Shown: positions 1-7,971 of the stretch, piece after piece
Layout of the letters: each line of letters opens with the position of its first letter
How positions within the stretch are numbered: the first letter of the stretch is position 1
From: Bacillota bacterium
GTDB taxonomy: Bacteria > Bacillota > Clostridia > Tissierellales > Sedimentibacteraceae
NCBI GenBank assembly: GCA_023453025.1
Contig: JAEXUD010000015.1
Span: forward strand, 1-30,743
Length of the DNA stretch: 30,743 bases
Reading direction: 5' to 3'
The notes under the pieces: generated by a model
The model's database searches: none
What the model was told of the DNA's origin: nothing
Seen by the model: only the letters and a program-made list of their open reading frames with translations
Made by a program: the position numbers and the translations under genes

Positions 1-43
1 GAAAAAGTGGTTGTCGTTAGCCATCTTTTTTCTTTTTTTGCAA

Positions 44-80
44 AAAAACACTACCTTTTTATTCTGGTAGTGTTTTTCTT
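44..80. terminator. Bidirectional hairpin terminator
   Basis: A 12-bp perfect stem (44-55 with 66-77, core CACTACC/GGTAGTG) encloses a 10-nt loop. It is flanked by an A run on the left and a T run on the right, so it can end transcription in both directions. It sits downstream of the minus-strand kinase-fusion gene and probably also closes a plus-strand gene lying left of the window. A second, weaker GGGGC/GCCCC stem follows at 83-104 with a T-rich tail. Confidence 0.75.
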
Positions 81-130
81 AGGGGGCTATTTCCCGACTG
101 CCCCTTTATTTTTTCTTTATGCCCGGCATC

Positions 131-1414
131 TCATGCCAAAATCTTCCGAATATTAATTTCATTCTCCCAAATGAATCTTAACATTTCTCTGCTTGTTTTC
201 GCCAATTCTTTATAATCGTCTGCACCTTCAAAGTATGCTGCACAAATCATTTGAATTGAACAAATCACATAAAATATCGCTTGCTTTTCCTCAAACGTCA
301 GCGGATTCACATTATCATATCCGTGTATGATGCCCTCCAGAACATCAGTCCATTTTTCATATATATCGTCAATTCTGCGCCATTCACTCAATATACCGGT
401 AGCACAATAACAAGGATCCCACAAGCGGACATTACGCTCACTCAGATCAAAATCAATAAATCCTGTCACTTCACCAACCTCAAACAGAATGTTGGAGGGA
501 TTAGGGTCGCGGTGAATCAACTGCTTCGGCAGCTTATCATACAAAACGCCGAAATTATTGATATAATCTTCAAAAAATGCATCCGGCAATACCATATTGA
601 ATTGTATATTTTGTTTTCTGACCTCCGGCAATGCCCATCCGGTTACATGAGTGTATAAATTCTGTTCATATGGTTGTATTTCAGATTCAATCACACTCAA
701 TGCCCTATGAAGCCGGGCGATGCTCTCGCCGTATTTTTTGCCGAATTCACGGCGGCTTTCACCGAAACGGTCTGATTTAGAAAGTGGATTACCTTTGATG
801 CCCCGTGTCAATACAACGAGTTGCCCTCTATCCAGATATTCCTCACCGGATTTAGCAGGAATCGGCGTTGATGCCGAGAATCCCTGCGTTGCCAGCGCTT
901 TTGCCACACTTAGATTCGTGAGCATCCTTTCACGGCTGCCTGTTTTAAGGATATAATCCTCACCTATGGACCACACATTTCCTGAAATTTTTGTACCATC
1001 CATGGTGTAAACATCAAGTATCGGCAAATCCTGCTGCACGTTCCAATTTGCAAGAATTTCCCGCAATTCCTTTTCTGTAAACATAACTGAAACCTCCGAT
1101 TTAGACAGATATTTTTTCGGAGAGCCGCCGTACATTCGAACAAACGCCTTATAAAATCCAGCATAAGTATCAAAACCATATTCCAAAGCTACATCAATAG
1201 CTCGCCGGCCGCCGGCTATTTCACTCAATGCCCGATTAAGCCGCAGCTTGACGATATAGGCAGATACGGACATTCCCGTGGACTGTGCAAACAGACGATG
1301 ATAATGCCATACGGAATAGCCCGCCATGTTCGCAAGCTCCTCAATGATGATATCGGTTTTCAAATTTTGCTCAATATAGGTAATACCGGATTTTATAATA
1401 TCTGATGTCTGCAT
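131..1414 (-). CDS. AraC-type HTH fused to aminoglycoside phosphotransferase-like kinase
   Basis: A two-domain protein of 427 residues. About the first 105 residues are an AraC/XylS DNA-binding domain with two helix-turn-helix motifs; the second contains ALEYGFDTYAGFYKAF and ends in GGSPKKYL. The remainder is an APH/choline-kinase-like fold, with the catalytic-loop motif HRDPNPSN (Asp303, Asn308) and the metal-binding Asp321 in FIDFDLSE. The family transfers phosphate from ATP to hydroxyls of small molecules, including aminoglycosides and macrolides; the substrate here is unknown. I chose the ATG at 1414 because AAAGGAGA lies just upstream; the GTG at 1432 overlaps that site and is unlikely. 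The gene is visibly richer in G+C than its neighbours, which suggests horizontal transfer. It could be a self-regulating resistance gene, but resistance itself is inference. Confidence 0.85.
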   Translation of the reverse strand: MQTSDIIKSGITYIEQNLKTDIIIEELANMAGYSVWHYHRLFAQSTGMSVSAYIVKLRLNRALSEIAGGRRAIDVALEYGFDTYAGFYKAFVRMYGGSPKKYLSKSEVSVMFTEKELREILANWNVQQDLPILDVYTMDGTKISGNVWSIGEDYILKTGSRERMLTNLSVAKALATQGFSASTPIPAKSGEEYLDRGQLVVLTRGIKGNPLSKSDRFGESRREFGKKYGESIARLHRALSVIESEIQPYEQNLYTHVTGWALPEVRKQNIQFNMVLPDAFFEDYINNFGVLYDKLPKQLIHRDPNPSNILFEVGEVTGFIDFDLSERNVRLWDPCYCATGILSEWRRIDDIYEKWTDVLEGIIHGYDNVNPLTFEEKQAIFYVICSIQMICAAYFEGADDYKELAKTSREMLRFIWENEINIRKILA

Positions 1415-1510
1415 GAACCCTCTCCTTTCCACGTGGTGATTTCAGTATAACAAATAAATCAGCTTAAAACATTTCCTCCTGTGCGAAGTTTTTTCGTGAA
1501 AAACGCACAA

Positions 1511-1532
1511 CGGCACAGATTTCTCTGTGCCG
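1511..1532 (-). terminator. ppdK transcription terminator
   Basis: A 9-bp perfect stem, CGGCACAGA/TCTGTGCCG, with a 4-nt loop lies 23 bases past the ppdK stop codon. On the minus strand it is followed within a few bases by a GTTTTT run. Confidence 0.65.
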
Positions 1533-1554
1533 AAGTATTTAAGTTCGATTTCTA

Positions 1555-4182
1555 TTATTTTTGATTTTTAATGGCTGCCTGAGCTGCCGCTAATCTTGCT
1601 ACAGGTACTCTGAAGGGTGAGCAGGATACATAGTCGAGTCCTGTTTTGTGGAAGAATTCTATGGATGCAGGGTCTCCGCCGTGCTCTCCGCAAACTCCCA
1701 GATGAAGATGTTCTTTAGCACCTTTGCCAAGCTTGACAGCAGTTTCAACTAATTTGCCAACGCCGACCTGGTCAATGCTCTGGAACGGATCCTGTTCTAA
1801 GATTCCTGCTTCCTTGTAATCCTCCAGGAATTTACCGGCATCATCTCTTGAGTACCCAAATGTCATCTGAGTTAAATCATTTGTGCCGAATGAGAAGAAA
1901 TCTGCATACTCTGCAATTTCATCAGCTGTTACACATGCTCTTGGAATCTCAATCATAGTTCCAACCAGGTAGCTTAAATTTGAATTCATTCGCTTTTTAG
2001 TTTCCTCGGCAACTTCAATTATAAGCTTTCTTAGTATTTCAAGCTCTTCCTTTTTGCCTACCAACGGAACCATTATTTCAGGAACTATAGTAATATTCTC
2101 TTCATTTGAAACTTCTATGGCTGCTTCTATTATAGCCTTTGTCTGCATTCTTGCTATTTCAGGATAAGATATTGCAAGTCTGCAGCCTCTGTGGCCAAGC
2201 ATCGGGTTAAATTCATGAAGACCGTTGATTGTATCCTTTAATTTTGATAAATCAACATTCATGTCAGCGGCAAGCGCAACTATATCCTCTTCTTCAGTAG
2301 GTATGAATTCATGCAGCGGAGGATCCAATAATCTTATGGTTACCGGACGAATTCCCATTACCTTAAAGATTCCCTTGAAGTCATTTTTCTGCATCGGAAG
2401 TATTTCTGCCAGTGCTTTTTCTCTTTGTTCAACTGTTTCTGAGATAATCATTTTACGTACTGAAAATATACGGCTTTCTTCAAAAAACATGTGTTCTGTT
2501 CTGCAAAGACCTATACCTTCTGCTCCAAACTTAACGGCTGTCTCAGAATCCTTAGGAGTATCTGCATTTGTTCTGATGTTAAGATTTCTGAACTCATCAG
2601 CCCATTCCATCAATTTCCCGAAATTTCCTGATATGTTGGCTTCAACGGTTCTTAAGCTTCCGTCATAAACACTGCCTGTGCTGCCATCCAGTGATATATA
2701 ATCTCCTTCGTGGTACTCTACGCCTTTAACTGTCATTATTTTTTTAGACTCATTAACATGTACTGCTTCACAACCGGCAACACAGCATTTTCCCATTCCT
2801 CTTGCAACAACAGCCGCATGAGAAGTCATACCGCCTCTGGAGGTCAGAATACCCTTTGCCTTGTTCATGCCTTCTATATCTTCAGGGGATGTTTCTTTTC
2901 TTACAAGTATTGAAGCTTCACCTCTGTTTGCAGCAGCAACAGCGTCCTCAGCATTGAAATAAATTTTTCCTGTAGCAGCTCCGGGCGAAGCAGGAAGTCC
3001 TTTAGCAATCGGAGTTGCCTTCAGTAATTCCTCAGGATCAAACTTAGGGTGTAACAGCTGATCTAAAGATTTAGGTTCAACTCTCATTACCGCTTCCTTT
3101 TTGGTTATCAGGTTTTCATCAACCATTTCAACTGCTGCTCTCAAAGCTGCCTCGGCCGTTCTTTTTCCCGTACGTGTCTGGAGGAAATATAATTTTCCTT
3201 CTTCAATTGTAAATTCAATATCCTGCATATCTTTGTAATGATGCTCTAAAGTATTAGCTGCTTCAATAAATTGTTTGTATATGTCAGGCATAACTTCGTT
3301 TAATTTGTCAATAGCCAGAGGTGTTCTGATACCCGCAACAACATCCTCGCCTTGAGCGTTGATTAAAAATTCTCCGAATACTTTTTTTTCACCGGTAGAA
3401 GGATTTCTGGTAAATGCAACTCCTGTTCCCGAGGTGTCTCCCATGTTTCCGAATACCATGGATTGAACATTTACGGCAGTTCCTATGCTGTGAGGAATGT
3501 CATATAAGTTTCTGTATGTAATTGCTCTTGGATTGTTCCATGATCTGAATACTGCTTCAACAGCCATTAAAAGCTGTGTTTCAGGGTCCTGAGGGAATTC
3601 TGTATCTGTTTCTTCCTTATAGATTTTTTTAAATTCATCTGCAATAAATTTTAAATCATCAGCGCTAAGTTCAGTGTCATATTTATATCCGTTATTTTCT
3701 TTGGTTTCGTCAAGTATGCTGTCAAATTTATGTTTTGATATTCCTAATACTACATCGCCGAACATCTGTATAAATCTTCTGTAGCTGTCATATGCAAAAC
3801 GAAGATTTCCTGTTTTTTCTGCCATGCCGGCAACTGTGTTGTCATTTAAACCAAGGTTTAATATAGTATCCATCATACCCGGCATTGAAAATTTAGCTCC
3901 GGAGCGTACAGATACCAGCAGAGGATTTTCAGCATCTCCAAATTTTTTTTCAGTTTGTTTTTCTAAAATTGCTAAGGTTGACTTTATTTGACTAATTATT
4001 TCATCTGACAATTTTTTTCCTTGTACATAAAACTCTGTACATGCTTCTGTAGTAACTGTCAATCCCGGAGGAACCGGAAGACCTATGTTGGTCATTTCGC
4101 ATAAATTTGCACCTTTACCTCCTAATAAATCTTTTTGTGAAGCATTACCTTCCTTAAATAAATAAACCCATTTTTTGCTCAT
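1555..4182 (-). CDS. ppdK: Pyruvate, phosphate dikinase
   Basis: The cytoplasmic enzyme that reversibly converts pyruvate, ATP and phosphate to phosphoenolpyruvate, AMP and pyrophosphate. In anaerobes it serves PEP/pyruvate interconversion and PPi-linked glycolysis. At 875 residues it is the usual bacterial length. An ATP-grasp N-terminal half carries GGKGANLCEM. The swivelling phosphohistidine domain has the motif GGMTSHAAVVARG, with the catalytic His exactly at 455 and the regulatory Thr at 453. The C-terminal PEP/pyruvate barrel has GVCGEHGGDP with the catalytic Cys at 831. The ATG is preceded by GGGAGG at good spacing. The gene stands alone, divergent from dxs, with its own terminator. 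No PPDK regulatory protein gene is seen nearby. Confidence 0.98.
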   Translation of the reverse strand: MSKKWVYLFKEGNASQKDLLGGKGANLCEMTNIGLPVPPGLTVTTEACTEFYVQGKKLSDEIISQIKSTLAILEKQTEKKFGDAENPLLVSVRSGAKFSMPGMMDTILNLGLNDNTVAGMAEKTGNLRFAYDSYRRFIQMFGDVVLGISKHKFDSILDETKENNGYKYDTELSADDLKFIADEFKKIYKEETDTEFPQDPETQLLMAVEAVFRSWNNPRAITYRNLYDIPHSIGTAVNVQSMVFGNMGDTSGTGVAFTRNPSTGEKKVFGEFLINAQGEDVVAGIRTPLAIDKLNEVMPDIYKQFIEAANTLEHHYKDMQDIEFTIEEGKLYFLQTRTGKRTAEAALRAAVEMVDENLITKKEAVMRVEPKSLDQLLHPKFDPEELLKATPIAKGLPASPGAATGKIYFNAEDAVAAANRGEASILVRKETSPEDIEGMNKAKGILTSRGGMTSHAAVVARGMGKCCVAGCEAVHVNESKKIMTVKGVEYHEGDYISLDGSTGSVYDGSLRTVEANISGNFGKLMEWADEFRNLNIRTNADTPKDSETAVKFGAEGIGLCRTEHMFFEESRIFSVRKMIISETVEQREKALAEILPMQKNDFKGIFKVMGIRPVTIRLLDPPLHEFIPTEEEDIVALAADMNVDLSKLKDTINGLHEFNPMLGHRGCRLAISYPEIARMQTKAIIEAAIEVSNEENITIVPEIMVPLVGKKEELEILRKLIIEVAEETKKRMNSNLSYLVGTMIEIPRACVTADEIAEYADFFSFGTNDLTQMTFGYSRDDAGKFLEDYKEAGILEQDPFQSIDQVGVGKLVETAVKLGKGAKEHLHLGVCGEHGGDPASIEFFHKTGLDYVSCSPFRVPVARLAAAQAAIKNQK

Positions 4183-4375
4183 AATTACCTCCCTTACTAA
4201 AATCCCTAATTTATATTTTAATATTCCATAACTTATTGCTTATTGACATAGGACAATAGGTTATCCCATTATCAATAAATGATGTATAAATCGGTTAAAT
4301 ATACTCAATATGATATAACATTCTATTAAAAAAGTACAGTAGAATTTTCAACAAAGGCAATAAAATAATTACGTT

Positions 4376-4404
4376 TTGACATATTTATTTAAACAATATA
4401 TAAT
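4376..4404 (+). promoter_or_regulatory. dxs promoter
   Basis: TTGACA (4376-4381), a 17-bp spacer and TATAAT (4399-4404) form a perfect sigma-A-type promoter, 36 bases before the dxs start codon. Confidence 0.85.
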
Positions 4405-4439
4405 TATAATGATTTTATTACAGTAATTGAGGAGTAATG

Positions 4440-6296
4440 ATGAATTATTTGGACAGTATAAATTCACCGCAGGATTTAAGAAAATTAAATATAAATGAAC
4501 TAAAGACTCTCAGCGCAGAGCTTAGAGAATACATACTAGACAGCGTATCAAAAACAGGAGGTCACCTGGCTTCAAATTTAGGAGTGGTTGAATTAACAAT
4601 CGCTCTTCATTATGCATTGAATACTCCGGAAGATAAAATAATATGGGATGTCGGACATCAATCATATATACATAAAATTCTTACAGGCAGAAAAAATCAA
4701 ATGTTAACATTAAGGCAGCTCAATGGATTAAGCGGATTTCCAAAACGTTCTGAAAGTATTTATGATGTATTTGACACCGGACACAGCAGCACTTCTATTT
4801 CTGCCGCAATAGGTATGGCCAGGGCAAGAGATTTAAAAAAGGATAATTATGAGGTTGTGGCTGTGATTGGTGACGGAGCACTGACCGGAGGTATGGCTTT
4901 TGAAGCATTAAATGATGCAGGAAGAAGTAACACAAAACTTATAATAGTTTTAAATGACAATGAGATGTCAATTTCTCCCAATGTAGGAGGCCTGTCTCAT
5001 TACCTGAGCATGGTGAGAACAGATGAAAGGTACCTGACAACAAAAAAAGATGTTGAAAAATTGCTGAATGGTTTACCTGTAGGCGGAAAAACAATTAAAT
5101 CATTATTAAAAAGAGCCAAGGATGGAATTAAAAAAATGGTTGTGCCCGGTATGCTCTTTGAAGAGCTGGGGTTAACATACATGGGACCGATAGACGGACA
5201 TAATATCGAGGAGCTTATGGAATCCTTCAAGGCAGCTAAAAATATAGAAGGTCCGCTAATAATGCATGTTATAACAAAAAAGGGAAAGGGCTATACATAT
5301 GCAGAAAAAAGACCAAATGAATTTCATGGAGTTAATCCTTTCAATGTAGTGACAGGAGAAAAAATAAAAAAGTCAAATGTACCGTCATATTCAGAGGTCT
5401 TTGGAGCAAAGCTCACTGAAATTGCAGATAAAAATACAAATGTTGTTGCAATAACCGCTGCAATGACAGATGGAACAGGACTAAGCGGATATGCAAAAAG
5501 ACATCCTGACAGGATTTTTGATGCGGGGATAGCCGAGCAGCATGCGGTGACCATGGCTGCAGGACTTGCAGTGAACGGAATAGTACCTGTGGTTGCATTG
5601 TATTCATCATTTTTACAAAGAGCCTATGATCAGGTTATTCACGATGTGGCTCTGCAAAATCTTCATGTGGTTTTAGCAGTTGACAGAGCAGGTCTGGTTG
5701 GAAATGATGGAGAAACACATCAGGGAGTTTTTGATGAAGCTTTTTTAATTCAGATACCAAATATGACTGTTATGGCTCCTGCTGATTATGTAGAATTTGA
5801 AAGCATGATTGAATATGCAGTAAACGAATTTGACGGACCGATTGCGTTGAGATACCCAAGGGGATGTTCAATAAATAATATTAACAACAGCAATAATAAG
5901 ATAGAGCTAGGAAAGGGGTATGTTGCTGCAGAAGGCAATGATATAACTCTTGTTGCTTCCGGCAGTATGGTCAATACTGCACTTCACGTGAGAGAAATGC
6001 TTAAAGCTGCAGGAATAGACGCAGAGGTTTTAAACTTAAGATTTATAAAGCCTTTAGATAAGGAATTAATTTTGAATTCTGTCAATAAAACAAAAAAAGC
6101 AGTTATAATAAACGAAGGACCATTATTTGGCACAGCAATGTTTATAAAAGATATTATCCCGAATTCAGTGGAGGTTACGTTAAAAACACTGCCGGATAAA
6201 TTTATAAAGCATGGCTCTGTAGATGAACTGTTAATGGAAAACAAGCTTGATGCAAAAAGCATTGCTGATGAAATAAAAGCAGCATGGAGGAATTAA
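4440..6296 (+). CDS. dxs: 1-deoxy-D-xylulose-5-phosphate synthase
   Basis: A thiamine-diphosphate enzyme that condenses pyruvate and glyceraldehyde 3-phosphate to DXP, the first step of the MEP isoprenoid pathway and also a precursor for thiamine and pyridoxal. At 618 residues it is of normal length. Features in order are SKTGGHLASNLGVVELT, DVGHQSYIHKILTGR, the ThDP/Mg motif GDGALTGG (about residue 144) ending in NDN, and the pyrimidine-domain DAGIAEQHAV with the catalytic Glu at 366. A transketolase C-terminal domain follows. Two consecutive ATGs occur at 4437 and 4440. GAGGAG lies only two bases from the first and five from the second, so the second is preferred. Four bases separate its stop from the next start, implying one transcript. 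Confidence 0.97.
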   Translation: MNYLDSINSPQDLRKLNINELKTLSAELREYILDSVSKTGGHLASNLGVVELTIALHYALNTPEDKIIWDVGHQSYIHKILTGRKNQMLTLRQLNGLSGFPKRSESIYDVFDTGHSSTSISAAIGMARARDLKKDNYEVVAVIGDGALTGGMAFEALNDAGRSNTKLIIVLNDNEMSISPNVGGLSHYLSMVRTDERYLTTKKDVEKLLNGLPVGGKTIKSLLKRAKDGIKKMVVPGMLFEELGLTYMGPIDGHNIEELMESFKAAKNIEGPLIMHVITKKGKGYTYAEKRPNEFHGVNPFNVVTGEKIKKSNVPSYSEVFGAKLTEIADKNTNVVAITAAMTDGTGLSGYAKRHPDRIFDAGIAEQHAVTMAAGLAVNGIVPVVALYSSFLQRAYDQVIHDVALQNLHVVLAVDRAGLVGNDGETHQGVFDEAFLIQIPNMTVMAPADYVEFESMIEYAVNEFDGPIALRYPRGCSINNINNSNNKIELGKGYVAAEGNDITLVASGSMVNTALHVREMLKAAGIDAEVLNLRFIKPLDKELILNSVNKTKKAVIINEGPLFGTAMFIKDIIPNSVEVTLKTLPDKFIKHGSVDELLMENKLDAKSIADEIKAAWRN

Positions 6297-6299
6297 TCA

Positions 6300-7022
6300 A
6301 TGAAGCCAGTTATCGGTGTTACAATTATTCAGGAACTAGATAGCAACAATACATATGAAAAGGTTAATAAAGCAAACTTAAATGCAATCGCATATAATGG
6401 AGGAATACCCATTATGCTCCCGATTACAGATAATGAAGAAATAATAGACAGGTATGTAGAAATGGTTGACGGGATATTTTTTACCGGAGGAAATGACATA
6501 AATCCTTTAATTTTTGGCGAAGAACCTATAAGAGAGCTCGGGGAAATTGAATTCGACAGAGATGAATTTGAAATAAAGCTGTATAAAAAGGCAGCAGCTG
6601 CCAATATGCCAATACTTGGTATTTGCAGGGGAATGCAGTTGATAAATGTGGCTGCAGGAGGAACATTGTATCAGGATATATATACTCAAAGATCCGGAAC
6701 CAACAATCATAGCCCCAGTTTGAATTTTGGCGGCTATGAGCATCACAGCATATCAATAAGAGACAATACAAAATTATTTGAAATATTAAATACAAATGAA
6801 ATAAAAACCAATTCATATCATCATCAGGCTGTAAAGGACATTGCTGAGGGTTTCGTTGCAACTGCATTTGCCAAGGATGGAATTGTTGAAGGTATAGAAT
6901 CAACTAATTTTAATTTTGTAGTAGGTGTTCAGTGGCACCCTGAAGTTATGTATGAAAAATATCCTGTGTATAGCAGTTTATTTAAAGAATTAATAGAAGC
7001 AGCAAAGGTGTTTGGCAGATAG
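6300..7022 (+). CDS. Peptidase C26, gamma-glutamyl-gamma-aminobutyrate hydrolase-like
   Basis: A class I glutamine-amidotransferase-like hydrolase of 240 residues, a normal size for the PuuD/YvdE group. The nucleophile elbow is GICRGMQLIN with Cys109. The catalytic His/Glu pair is in QWHPE (His213, Glu215). The N-terminal PVIGVT and FTGGNDINP are typical of the family, which cleaves gamma-glutamyl bonds, for example in gamma-glutamyl-GABA or related conjugates. The real substrate is not evident. The start is four bases after dxs, with GGAGG inside the dxs end, so it is co-transcribed and probably translationally coupled. No functional tie to isoprenoid synthesis is obvious. No strong terminator separates it from the Fur-box region downstream. 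Confidence 0.9.
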   Translation: MKPVIGVTIIQELDSNNTYEKVNKANLNAIAYNGGIPIMLPITDNEEIIDRYVEMVDGIFFTGGNDINPLIFGEEPIRELGEIEFDRDEFEIKLYKKAAAANMPILGICRGMQLINVAAGGTLYQDIYTQRSGTNNHSPSLNFGGYEHHSISIRDNTKLFEILNTNEIKTNSYHHQAVKDIAEGFVATAFAKDGIVEGIESTNFNFVVGVQWHPEVMYEKYPVYSSLFKELIEAAKVFGR

Positions 7023-7093
7023 CTGAATGCCTTTTTTAATGTTTTTATTTAAGTATATAAAATTTAAAGGAAGTATAGTATTTTTAATGTCGC

Positions 7094-7126
7094 ATCTATT
7101 GATAATGATTATCATTATCAATAGAT
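7094..7126 (+). promoter_or_regulatory. Fur box (33-bp perfect palindrome) before the ABC operon
   Basis: Positions 7101-7119 match the classical Fur box GATAATGATAATCATTATC at 18 of 19 bases. The site contains two overlapping Bacillus-type 7-1-7 boxes, TGATAATnATTATCA and TGATTATnATTATCA. The symmetry extends outward to 16-bp arms around the centre base 7110 (ATCTATT...AATAGAT). It ends 22 bases before the methyltransferase start. The promoter is not clear: a TATAGT -10-like element at 7074-7079 would put the box just after the transcription start. Known biology says such sites are bound by iron-loaded Fur to repress transcription. Confidence 0.92.
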
Positions 7127-7148
7127 GAAAAAGAAAGGAAGAAATAAT

Positions 7149-7970
7149 ATGGAAAGCAAATCAAGTAATTGTATGAATTCTATAGAGCAGGAAAGCAGAT
7201 GGGATACAAGAGCTCATGATTTTAATCATAATCAATTAAGCAAGGAACAAAAGCTGCCAAAGGAAATAATTGATTATATTCTTATAAGGTGTCCTGAAAT
7301 AACCAGTGTTTTAGATGTCGGAGGCGGTGCCGGAAGGTATGCGTTACTATTTGCCGGCAATATTGAGGATGTGCTTATGACAGACATATCTAATAATATG
7401 CTGGGTTATGCAAAGGAAAATGCAGATAAACATGGGTTAGATAATATCAGGTTTATAAAGGCTGATTGGGGTCATGATAATGAAACGGATCAAATCAAGG
7501 GAAAATTTGATTTAGTATTTGCGTCAATGTGCCCTGCAGTGAGAGAAAAAGAGGGCGTCAATAAAATGATGAGATTTTCAAATAAATATTGTGCGATTAA
7601 TCAATTTGTTTTATCAGATGACTCGCTGACTACTTTCATTAATTCTTATTTAGGACATGAAACTGAGGATACAGACGTAAAAAAAGAAAAAAGGTATGAT
7701 CCTCATAACGACCGCTCCATGGTTAAAGATACATTTATATATTTATGGGAAAAGGGGTATACACCTGAGATACGCATTTTTAGCGAAAAAAGAGAAGTAA
7801 TAATGTCATTGGAGGAGGCAAAACAGAAATATGCCAATATCCCAAAATATAAGGAAGTGAATACAGATCTGCTTAATAAAGCAATTGAGTCTTATGCAGC
7901 TGATGATATTTGCACAATACAAAATAAAAATGTAACAGCATTATTATTATGGGAAATAGGAGGTAATTGA
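7149..7970 (+). CDS. Class I SAM-dependent methyltransferase, first gene of the Fur-controlled operon
   Basis: A Rossmann-fold methyltransferase of 273 residues. Motif I is VLDVGGGAGRYALLF (residues 54-68). The acidic SAM-ribose region is MTDISNNMLGYAKENA, and KADWG follows. The later FDLVFASMCPAV segment is the motif IV region. The ATG at 7149 is chosen because AAAGGAAG lies just upstream; the in-frame ATG at 7125 falls inside the Fur palindrome and has no ribosome binding site. The stop precedes the substrate-binding-protein start by one base, so the methyltransferase is coupled to an ABC importer. The methyl acceptor is unknown. I infer a role in making or processing the imported ligand, such as a metal chelator. 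An unrelated housekeeping role is unlikely given the iron control. Confidence 0.88.
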   Translation: MESKSSNCMNSIEQESRWDTRAHDFNHNQLSKEQKLPKEIIDYILIRCPEITSVLDVGGGAGRYALLFAGNIEDVLMTDISNNMLGYAKENADKHGLDNIRFIKADWGHDNETDQIKGKFDLVFASMCPAVREKEGVNKMMRFSNKYCAINQFVLSDDSLTTFINSYLGHETEDTDVKKEKRYDPHNDRSMVKDTFIYLWEKGYTPEIRIFSEKREVIMSLEEAKQKYANIPKYKEVNTDLLNKAIESYAADDICTIQNKNVTALLLWEIGGN

Positions 7971-7971
7971 T

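Noticed and set aside
281..956. Plus-strand open frames inside the kinase-fusion gene
   Set aside because: They are antisense shadows with no ribosome binding site or recognisable domain; the minus-strand frame has two clear domains.
4239..4278. Inverted repeat TTATTGA...TCAATAA in the ppdK-dxs gap
   Set aside because: Seven A+T-rich base pairs with a long spacer are easily produced by chance. No convincing ppdK promoter was found near it either.
7014..7037. Possible terminator after the C26 hydrolase (GGCA...TGCC then six T)
   Set aside because: The stem is only four base pairs with a long loop. It is not strong enough to call.
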